From Prolixibacteraceae bacterium (GTDB lineage Bacteria; Bacteroidota; Bacteroidia; Bacteroidales; Prolixibacteraceae): 24,378 bases of DNA. Both the position numbers and the translations under genes were made by a program. Where the stretch lies: positions 1 to 24,378 of the forward strand of contig JALOCD010000063.1 of assembly GCA_023228025.1 (NCBI GenBank), written 5' to 3'. Under the pieces are notes generated by a model. The model searched no databases. It was not told where the DNA came from and saw nothing but the letters and a program-made list of their open reading frames with translations. Of this stretch, positions 6,848 to 13,271 are shown one piece after another (the stretch's first letter is position 1; every line of letters begins with the position of its first letter).

Positions 6848-6924
6848 CAATTAAAAATTACAAATTACAGATTACAAATTATGGGAGAGCCAATTTTTAA
6901 TCTGTAATTTTTAATTTGTAATTA
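6848..6924. repeat. Inverted tandem array R4 (7-bp units)
   Basis: The left arm (6850-6880) is ATTAAAA, ATTACAA, ATTACAG, ATTACAA and a partial unit. The right arm (6894-6924) is TTTTTAA, TCTGTAA, TTTTTAA, TTTGTAA and TTA. The centre is only about 13 nt. The stop codon of kduI (6922-6924) is part of the right arm. It fills most of the 109-bp gap between kduI and kduD. Confidence 0.88.
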
Positions 6925-7764
6925 TCTAAGTTGGTTGGGTTGAACAACATCCATATCGGCATAATCGAGATTTTCTCCGGCCATACCCCAAATAAATATA
7001 TAGTTTGCAGTCCCCGCGGCGGAGTGGATAGACCAGTTGGGAGAGATAACCGCCTGCTCGTTGACCATCCAGATGTGGCGTGTTTCCTGCGGCTGGCCCA
7101 TGAAATGGCAAATAGCCTGCCCATCGGGTACATTAAAATAAAAGTAGACCTCCATCCGGCGGCTATGGGTGTGTGCAGGCATGGTATTCCAGACACTTCC
7201 GGGCCGAAGTTCTGTCATTCCCATCTGCAACTGACAAGTTTCGACCACCTTGCTAATCAATAACTGATTGATTTGTCGCTCGTTAGATGTCTGCTGCGAT
7301 CCCATTTGAAGAACATTGGCATCTTTAAGGGTTATATGACGCGTTGGAAATTCCTTGTGTGCGGGAGCCGAATTCATGTAATATCTGGCGGGTTGATTCG
7401 CATTTTCTGAACTAAAGAGAATCTTTTCCGATCCTTGTCCAATGTAAAGCGCCTCTTTGAAATCCATGCTATAAACCTTTCCATCAACTGTTACAGTTCC
7501 TTTGCCTCCGACATTGATGATTCCCAACTCGCGGCGGTAGCAAAAGAAGGGTGCTTTGAGCGGTTCAATGGTGGTCAGCTCTAGGGAGCCGGTCACCGGG
7601 ACTGCTCCTCCGGCAATGTAACGGTCGTAATGGGAATAGACAAGATGAATTTTGTCTGCTTCCATGACTTTTTCAATCAGAAAATGCTCCCTGAGTTGTT
7701 GGGTGTCGTAATGCTTAACATCGGAAGGATGGGATGCGAACCGCTCTTCGAAATGGATGGTCAT
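6922..7764 (-). CDS. kduI: 5-dehydro-4-deoxy-D-glucuronate isomerase (KduI)
   Basis: A 280-residue zinc-dependent isomerase of the KduI family, converting 5-keto-4-deoxyuronate (DKI) to 2,5-diketo-3-deoxygluconate (DKII). The zinc site is fully visible as H198-x-H200, E205 (PAHTHSRRMEVYFYF) and H247 (NWSIHSAAG), two residues later than the known E. coli KduI ligands. Other family blocks are VYSHYDRYIAGGAVP and MGMTELRPGSVWNTMP. Length is as expected. It is the first gene of the catabolic operon. Its promoter lies at 7952-7981 under a LacI-type operator, and its leader contains array R5. Confidence 0.96.
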   Translation of the reverse strand: MTIHFEERFASHPSDVKHYDTQQLREHFLIEKVMEADKIHLVYSHYDRYIAGGAVPVTGSLELTTIEPLKAPFFCYRRELGIINVGGKGTVTVDGKVYSMDFKEALYIGQGSEKILFSSENANQPARYYMNSAPAHKEFPTRHITLKDANVLQMGSQQTSNERQINQLLISKVVETCQLQMGMTELRPGSVWNTMPAHTHSRRMEVYFYFNVPDGQAICHFMGQPQETRHIWMVNEQAVISPNWSIHSAAGTANYIFIWGMAGENLDYADMDVVQPNQLR

Positions 7765-7810
7765 AGCCTGAAATATTTAATGAAGTTTAGAATTTTTCTC
7801 AGCAAACAAA

Positions 7811-7930
7811 GGAAGTGCCTAAGGTATTTAAAGTGCCTAGAGTATTTAAAGTTATGGACTCCGGAAAATGATCAGCGCCAAAATAAGTACTTTAGGCATT
7901 TTAGGCACTTTAAATACTTTAGGCACTTCC
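7811..7930. repeat. Inverted tandem array R5 (9-bp units, homologue of R1)
   Basis: The outer ends are an exact 12-bp inverted repeat (GGAAGTGCCTAA at 7811-7822, complement at 7919-7930). The left arm has GCCTAAGGT, ATTTAAAGT, GCCTAGAGT and ATTTAAAGT; the right arm (7889-7930) has ACTTTAGGC, ATTTTAGGC, ACTTTAAAT and ACTTTAGGC. The spacer shares ACTCCG and a final TAAGT with the R1 spacer. Unlike R1-R4 it lies in the predicted 5' leader of kduI, not at a stop codon. Confidence 0.9.
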
Positions 7931-7951
7931 TTTATGCACTTTCTTGCAGGA

Positions 7952-7981
7952 CAAATATAATTAGTATTTCCAATTGCGCAA
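7952..7981 (-). promoter_or_regulatory. kduI operon promoter
   Basis: On the minus strand there is TTG (7979-7981), a 19-nt spacer, then TATATTTG (7952-7959), an exact TTG-N19-TAnnTTTG promoter. Transcription should start near 7945, giving a leader of about 180 nt that contains array R5. The TTG lies within the palindrome at 7978-7989, so a bound repressor would cover the -33 element. Confidence 0.75.
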
Positions 7982-7989
7982 TCGATTGC
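7978..7989. promoter_or_regulatory. LacI-type operator
   Basis: GCAATCGATTGC is a perfect 12-bp palindrome with a central CG, the usual symmetry of LacI/GalR-family operators. It sits between the divergent kduI operon and the adjacent lacI-type gene, 69 nt from the latter's start codon, and overlaps the kduI -33 box. I infer it is bound by the adjacent regulator. Confidence 0.7.
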
Positions 7990-8001
7990 ATTAATATTTT
8001 G

Positions 8002-8009
8002 TATATTTG
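8002..8009 (+). promoter_or_regulatory. Candidate -7 element of the lacI-type gene
   Basis: TATATTTG is a full match to TAnnTTTG, 48 nt upstream of the ATG at 8058. No TTG lies at the 19-nt spacing, so the -33 half is poor. The operator at 7978-7989 lies just upstream, within the promoter footprint, so autoregulation is plausible. Confidence 0.45.
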
Positions 8010-8057
8010 AAATGAAAATGAAAATTTCACCATATTTGTATCTCTTTGATTATTGAA

Positions 8058-9080
8058 ATGCATAAAAAAACAGATCCGACCATACATGACATTGCGAGAG
8101 AGTTAAACATCTCTGCATCAACTGTTTCCAGGGCATTGCAAAACAATCCTCGAATAAGTTTCAAAACCAGGGAGAAAATAATTGCCTTAGCTAACAGCGT
8201 GGGTTACAGGCCAAATACCCTGGCTTCCAACCTTAGAAACAAGAGATCGAACACCATTGGAATCGTTGTACCGCTCATTAACCGTTATTTTTTCTCTGCA
8301 GTCATCAGTGGGGTGGAAGAGGTTGCCTTTAAAGCCGGTTACACTGTTGTGATCTCCCAGTCGAACGACCTTGCGAACAAAGAGATTTCCATAGTTCACT
8401 CCATGTTAGCCAATAGGGTTGACGGGTTGATCATCTCCATCGCCATGCAACCAACCAATTATGAACACCTGAAAACATTCCGAAAAAAGAACGTTCCATT
8501 GGTATTTTTCGATCGTACCGTGGCGGAGATCGACACCAATAAAATTGTGGTGGACGATTTCATGGGAGGGTTCAGGGTTACCCAGCACCTGATCGATCAA
8601 GGCTATAAACGTATTGGTCATATGTCTGGCCCTCAAAACCTGCAAACATACATAGATCGAAAAAAAGGATACTTTGAGGCACTATTGAAAAATGGTATTT
8701 CTTATGACGAGTCACTGGTCGTTACCAATTCCCTGACAAGTGAAGATGGGAAAGATGCTGTTCAGCAACTGATGAACTTGCCAGTACCGCCTGATGCTAT
8801 TTTCTGTGGCAACGATACAACCGCGCTAAGTTCAATGATATACCTCCGAGATAGAGGGATTAGGATTCCAGAGGATTTCGGGATTGTCGGATTTAGTAAC
8901 GAACCTTTCTCAAAAGTGGTTTCACCCTCCATTTCGACGATTGCACAACCCGGATTTTTGATGGGACAGAAGGCAGCAGAACTGATATTACAACAAATAG
9001 AACACAAGGATCGATCATTCAAAACCATCGTTCTTCCCACCGAATTGGTCGTGAGGGAATCCTCGAACAGAATGAGATGA
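8058..9080 (+). CDS. LacI/GalR-family transcriptional regulator of the uronate operon
   Basis: A 340-residue regulator. The N-terminal helix-turn-helix is typical (TIHDIARELNISASTVSRAL, residues 8-27), followed by the hinge GYRPNTLASNLR. The C-terminal ligand-binding domain has the usual blocks (NTIGIVVPLINRYFFSAVISGVE, CGNDTTALSSMIYLRDRGIRIPEDFGIVGFSNEP). I start at the ATG at 8058; an upstream in-frame TTG at 8046 would add only four residues. It is divergent from kduI, with a LacI-type palindrome between them. The likely role is repression of the kduI operon, relieved by a pathway intermediate such as KDG, DKI or DKII; the ligand is inferred. Its stop codon is 1 nt from the stop codon of the convergent GH28 gene. 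Confidence 0.9.
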   Translation: MHKKTDPTIHDIARELNISASTVSRALQNNPRISFKTREKIIALANSVGYRPNTLASNLRNKRSNTIGIVVPLINRYFFSAVISGVEEVAFKAGYTVVISQSNDLANKEISIVHSMLANRVDGLIISIAMQPTNYEHLKTFRKKNVPLVFFDRTVAEIDTNKIVVDDFMGGFRVTQHLIDQGYKRIGHMSGPQNLQTYIDRKKGYFEALLKNGISYDESLVVTNSLTSEDGKDAVQQLMNLPVPPDAIFCGNDTTALSSMIYLRDRGIRIPEDFGIVGFSNEPFSKVVSPSISTIAQPGFLMGQKAAELILQQIEHKDRSFKTIVLPTELVVRESSNRMR

Positions 9081-9081
9081 T

Positions 9082-10779
9082 CTATTTGATCAACTGAACT
9101 GCATTCGCCGGTACCTCCTTTTCCACGGTCAACTGCTTACCAGGTTCGATTATTCCCAAATTTATCAACTTCACGTTTTCTGTTTTTGACCCGGAAAAAT
9201 GGAACAACAGATTTGAGGTAGCCGGATATTTAAACCCATCCAACACAACATTGCGGCTATTTTTAAAATCTAGCGCTGGTATCTTTTTAGTCGACAGCGA
9301 CAAATTCCTGATCTTGATTCCATTTGCATCGGCGCATGTCAGTCCAATATTAGACTCCATGCGGATGTTCTCAAATGTAATATTCCCCAGGTTCATCTCA
9401 GGCAACCCCTTTAGAAAAATCCCCTGAAGGGCACCTTTGCAATTGATATCCCTGATGGTAATATTTTTGAATTGGGGGGTTCCTTCCGAAACAGCTGGAA
9501 TGGCCGTCTCCTTGTCTGTATCACCATCGTCCAGTGCTTCCGATGCAGATTTACCTCCATAGAACAGATCGAAAGAGATGGCTTGTGCCGGAATGTTAAT
9601 CATTTCAATATTCGAGATAAAAATATTTTCCACTACCCCTCCCCTTCCGCGGTTACTTTTGAAACGTAATCCAACATCAGTCCCGATAAAGGTGCAGTTG
9701 GAAACGTGCATGTTTTTTACACCGCCCGACATCTCGCTGCCAACGGTCACGCCGCCATGACCATGGTAAACCACGCAATTTTTGATGATTAGATTCTCGG
9801 TGGCGATGCCTCGGTCGCGGCCCTCTTTGTCTTTTCCTGATTTGATGCAGATGGCATCGTCGCCAACATCAAAATTGCTATCGTAAACCAGACTGTTTTT
9901 ACACGACTCGATGTCGATCCCATCCCCGTTTTGAGAATACCATGGATTCTTTACCGTTGTATTGCGAACTGTTAAGTCCTCACATAGTAGTGGATGAATA
10001 CACCATGCAGGCGAATTCTGAAAAGTGGGCCCATCAATCAGCACCTTCTTGCAGGAGACCAAACTGATCATCACAGGCCTGAGAAAATCACGAATTTTTT
10101 CAAATTCAGCCTGCGTTTTAAGCTGGCGTGGCACGTTCATTTCGGCAATCTTTTCACCTGCCCTGAATTGCTCGGATGGGTACCAGGTTTTACCATTTTC
10201 GCTCAACAGTCCTCCCGATGCAACGAGCTTTTTCCATTGAGCTTCTGTCAATTTTTCCTTCTTAACTGATCTCCAGGCATCGCCTGAGCCATCCAGGACA
10301 CCCTTGCCGGTGATGGCAACATTTTCGAGATTTCTGCCGTTTACCGGAGATGCACATCGGTAAGTATTGTAACCTTCAAAATTGGTGCTGACCAGCGGAT
10401 ATAGATTTTTATCAGGAGAAAAAAGGATCAACGCACCAGCTTCGGTGTAGAGTTCAATGTTGCTTTTCAAAGTGATAGGGCCTGTAAACCAGGTGCCCCG
10501 AGGCACCACAACCCGTCCTCCACCCTTTTTTGAAAGGGCGCCAATGGCTTTCACGAAGGCATCAGTGCAGAGCGCTTGTCCGCCACTGATGGCACCAAAT
10601 TCTACAATAGAAACTGAATTGGCAGGAATAACAGGTTCTTTGACAATAGGCATTGTAAATTCAATACCCTTGTACCAATCGGGGTTTTTCCCCTTTTGTG
10701 AATCAGACTGGGCAATGGTTGCAGAAGATAAGAGGATAACTGCAATTAAAGCAAGAAACGATTTAGAAGCTCTTCTCAT
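9082..10779 (-). CDS. GH28 polygalacturonase
   Basis: A 565-residue exported enzyme that hydrolyses alpha-1,4-galacturonosidic bonds in homogalacturonan (an exo or rhamnogalacturonan preference cannot be excluded). A signal peptide of about 23 residues ends at TIAQ. The GH28 core motifs are in order: NGDGID (N284, D286), DDAICIKSG (D307, D308), YHGHGGVTVGSE (H341) and RFKSNRGRGG (R372, K374). Three catalytic Asp, the His and the R-x-K pair are all present. The right-handed beta-helix has a long insertion at about 170-235. The C-terminus shows no type IX sorting domain, so a periplasmic location is likely. The gene tail abuts the convergent lacI-type gene, and a decayed pectate lyase gene lies 12 nt upstream. 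Confidence 0.93.
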   Translation of the reverse strand: MRRASKSFLALIAVILLSSATIAQSDSQKGKNPDWYKGIEFTMPIVKEPVIPANSVSIVEFGAISGGQALCTDAFVKAIGALSKKGGGRVVVPRGTWFTGPITLKSNIELYTEAGALILFSPDKNLYPLVSTNFEGYNTYRCASPVNGRNLENVAITGKGVLDGSGDAWRSVKKEKLTEAQWKKLVASGGLLSENGKTWYPSEQFRAGEKIAEMNVPRQLKTQAEFEKIRDFLRPVMISLVSCKKVLIDGPTFQNSPAWCIHPLLCEDLTVRNTTVKNPWYSQNGDGIDIESCKNSLVYDSNFDVGDDAICIKSGKDKEGRDRGIATENLIIKNCVVYHGHGGVTVGSEMSGGVKNMHVSNCTFIGTDVGLRFKSNRGRGGVVENIFISNIEMINIPAQAISFDLFYGGKSASEALDDGDTDKETAIPAVSEGTPQFKNITIRDINCKGALQGIFLKGLPEMNLGNITFENIRMESNIGLTCADANGIKIRNLSLSTKKIPALDFKNSRNVVLDGFKYPATSNLLFHFSGSKTENVKLINLGIIEPGKQLTVEKEVPANAVQLIK

Positions 10780-10791
10780 ATCAATTTTAGT

Positions 10792-11413
10792 TTATTTTAC
10801 AATTTTATGCGCGTACATCACCCTGTTAACATCAGTCACTGAAACGATATAAATTCCCGGTCTTAAGTCGTTCAGAAATATATCAGCGCTGGTATCGTAA
10901 CCATTTTGGTCCTTAACATCTGCTCCAGAAAGCGCATGTACCCTGATCAATTTGATCTTATACTGAAGGTTAACATGCAGAATACCTGTGGTACCATCCA
11001 TCTGAAAATTCTAATCTCCATTTATTTTTGGGTTATCTGCTACCGACGTATACAAACCATCCGTTAACTGGTTTTCGGTGATGGTAGCCACCAGACTGAC
11101 CGGCGATCGTAACATCCCCTTTGGCAATGTTGAGTTTTGATTTCAACTGTATGGTCCTGGAAATTTTAAACAAAATATAGCGGGGCCCAGTCTGATTCAA
11201 AGCATAACGCAAGGAACCAGGGAGTGCATCATCATTCAGGTTGGTAACATAAATAACTTTTCCACCCCTTCCTCCGGTGGTAAATTTCCCTTCTCCTTCC
11301 GCGCCCGGGAAAGCAGGCAAGCCATTATATTGAGCATAGTTTGCCAGTACAGAAACCAAAACCAATAGGACCGTACCCAATATTTTTATTTTTTTTCCCA
11401 TCGTTTCATACAC
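10792..11413 (-). pseudogene. Decayed PL1-type pectate lyase with type IX sorting domain (internal deletion, frameshift, stop)
   Basis: Two fragments remain. The 5' fragment (11033-11413) encodes a signal peptide (KKIKILGTVLLVLVSVLANYAQ) and a typical pectate lyase N-terminus: AFPGAEGEGKFTTGGRGG, VIYVTNLNDDALPGSLRYAL, DVTIAGQS. At that point the homology ends and the frame reads a few unrelated residues to a stop at 11033. The 3' fragment (10792-11001, extended upstream through a TAG to about 11080) reads as the end of a type IX secretion C-terminal sorting domain: KIKLIRVHALSGADV, LNDLRPGIYIVSV, final KIVK. The fragments are in different frames, and the catalytic middle (roughly 300 residues in intact relatives) is missing. 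An intact -7 box remains at 11432-11439. Some product could be made from either fragment, but neither would be a lyase. Confidence 0.82.
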
Positions 11414-11431
11414 GTTTCAATGGACTGCTGT

Positions 11432-11439
11432 CAAAGGTA
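11432..11439 (-). promoter_or_regulatory. Candidate -7 element upstream of the PL1 pseudogene and GH28
   Basis: The minus strand reads TACCTTTG (TAnnTTTG match) 18 nt before the pseudogene ATG at 11413. A TTTG lies about 15 nt further upstream, shorter than the usual spacing. If active, it would now mainly serve the GH28 gene downstream, since a terminator at 11565-11612 separates this region from the susC operon. Confidence 0.4.
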
Positions 11440-11564
11440 TTACCCGGCATAAACCAAATGCCTGATTCTTGAAATTATTTTGCTGCCGTAACGGTAACAA
11501 CAATGATGGGTTCGTCCGGATTGCAGTTTATCTTACCCAAGTGTAATAGGGTTTATAAAAGCAG

Positions 11565-11612
11565 AAAAAGAATCTGAAGTTCCGCACCGTCCGTACGGAA
11601 TCTTCAGATCTT
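11565..11612 (-). terminator. Rho-independent terminator after the DUF5123-type lipoprotein gene
   Basis: Two arms, GAATCTGAAGTTCCG (11570-11584) and CGGAATCTTCAGATC (11596-11610), pair with small bulges around an 11-nt loop. On the minus strand the stem is followed by CTTTTTC. It lies 66 nt past the stop at 11678 and probably ends the susC-susD-lipoprotein transcript. Confidence 0.75.
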
Positions 11613-11677
11613 AAACGATGTAACTATTTCAACTTTTAGATCAACTGTTACCAATCAGATAGCTTCCTTTATTTGTA

Positions 11678-13258
11678 TTACCATCGGGGATCGCCAACGC
11701 CACTGTCATTTACGGTTTGATTGGTAACCGTAAAATTCCCAATGGCAGCATTGGTAAACCCAGGATCCAACAGGGTATAACTGGTTGAAAGGTCAAACTT
11801 TGCCCCACTAACGGTTGAGCCACCGGTAATGAAGCCAGGTGCATTAAAGTAATTGTTGCCGGAGCATTCCGGTTGAGCAGAAAGAGTCTGATTGGTATAA
11901 TAACCAAGGGTACCTGCAATTATCGAATTCGTAACTTTTAATGTATTGGTTGCAAAACGAACATACAATATTCTTGAGGATGTTTTATTAGATACTGCAT
12001 AGAGGGTACAGTGGTCAATTTCAACGTTGCTGACCAACCCCGGGAAAGTGGCTGCTGTATTGTCTAACCTGACAAAATCACGCGCAGGGGCACAATTGTT
12101 AAATGTACTGTTCTTCAGTTTCAGACTTACAACATAGCCGGCACGAAAATCGATACAATCGGCGGAATTTGTTAGTATATTGGTAACGATACAGTCTGTC
12201 ATTGAAATAGATACAATTTTTGAAACGATGCTTGATGAACCGGTGAACAATGATTTGTCAAAGTCGTGAATTCTACAACCGGTAACGTTGAGCGTCCCAT
12301 AATTGACAAGCGTTGTATTGTACTGGAATGCGTGGTCAAGGATCGCCGGTAAACCGGTTAGCGGGTCCGTATAATTCCCATTCATTTCAAGATCTTTAAT
12401 ATCAACACTTTGCACACCGCTTTCTAAAACAAACTTCACATGAACAATGGGTTTGTTGTAGGGATAGAGCCCTTTGATCGAAATTGATTTGTTGATGGTA
12501 ATTGCTCCGGAATATGCAACATAATTACCCGGAAATAAAACAAGTGCATCACCGGCATTTGCATTTGCGATAACAGTGCTCAAATTATCAGCAGGATATA
12601 CCGCCGTAGCGCCTCCCAGATCAATCAATGTTTTAAAGGTTACCACTCCTCTTTGTTTGGTTCCTTTAAACAGTTTAACGGTATAATCTGTCTCACCCGT
12701 AAGACCAGTAATTGTAGCAACACCTGCTGCTTTTTCCAGAGCTGTAATCGTTCTCTGTACATTTCCGGGGGTAATCACGAAATTGGTAACATCACTGCCT
12801 GCAGGCCATTTAAGTGTCACGCTGGTAGCCTGGATATCTGTCCCTGCGAGCGTGGAAAAGATATTTTCTGCATCTGTCTTAAAAGCAATGGCTGACCATT
12901 TTGAATCCGGTACCCCGCTTGCACTGACCCCCTTAATCCGGGCAGAATACTGTGTTTGGCCGTCCAGCACAACGCTGACAGGAATCTTATCCGGGGCAAC
13001 TGTTACCGTTTTAACGATTGCGGAAAATTTCAAACTATCTTCACTGAATTCGATTACATAAGAAGAAGCATCCTTACCAACGGTCCAGGCCAATTCGACG
13101 GTTGTTTTGTTCTTTATCTTGGCAGTCAGGCTAATTGGCTTAAAAACCCTGGCATAATCAAGTTGTTCAACTATTGGGTCGATTTTGTCCTTGCAGGAGA
13201 CAAGAATCAAAGAGATCAACCCAACCATAAATCCTATATTTTTTAGATTACTTTTCAT
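11678..13258 (-). CDS. Surface lipoprotein, FN3-like plus DUF4957/DUF5123-type beta-helix (probable pectin-binding protein)
   Basis: A 526-residue lipoprotein downstream of susD. The N-terminus has a hydrophobic stretch ending in the lipobox LILVSC (Cys22) followed by KDK. Two fibronectin-III-like regions follow (about 38-127 and 130-215), then a repeated Ile/Val/Asn-rich region (about 220-526) resembling the DUF4957/DUF5123 pectate-lyase-like beta-helix of Bacteroidota polysaccharide loci. It ends in the DUF5123-like tail VGDPRW. No lyase catalytic motif is evident, so glycan binding is more likely than cleavage, but this is inferred. I chose the ATG at 13258 (MKSNLKNIGF), 13 nt after the susD stop; an upstream ATG at 13288 would overlap susD and lengthen the n-region. 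Confidence 0.8.
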   Translation of the reverse strand: MKSNLKNIGFMVGLISLILVSCKDKIDPIVEQLDYARVFKPISLTAKIKNKTTVELAWTVGKDASSYVIEFSEDSLKFSAIVKTVTVAPDKIPVSVVLDGQTQYSARIKGVSASGVPDSKWSAIAFKTDAENIFSTLAGTDIQATSVTLKWPAGSDVTNFVITPGNVQRTITALEKAAGVATITGLTGETDYTVKLFKGTKQRGVVTFKTLIDLGGATAVYPADNLSTVIANANAGDALVLFPGNYVAYSGAITINKSISIKGLYPYNKPIVHVKFVLESGVQSVDIKDLEMNGNYTDPLTGLPAILDHAFQYNTTLVNYGTLNVTGCRIHDFDKSLFTGSSSIVSKIVSISMTDCIVTNILTNSADCIDFRAGYVVSLKLKNSTFNNCAPARDFVRLDNTAATFPGLVSNVEIDHCTLYAVSNKTSSRILYVRFATNTLKVTNSIIAGTLGYYTNQTLSAQPECSGNNYFNAPGFITGGSTVSGAKFDLSTSYTLLDPGFTNAAIGNFTVTNQTVNDSGVGDPRW

Positions 13259-13271
13259 GTGTTTCGATTTA

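Noticed and set aside
7630..8010. Plus-strand 126-codon frame with repeated RYLKCLEYLK and YFRHFRHF-like segments
   Set aside because: It runs antisense to kduI and through array R5; the repeated residues are just the 9-bp array translated (a multiple of 3).
11678..13258. Reading the DUF5123-type lipoprotein as an active pectate lyase
   Set aside because: The beta-helix resembles lyases in fold only; I see no conserved lyase catalytic Lys/Arg motif, and its place after susD fits a binding protein.
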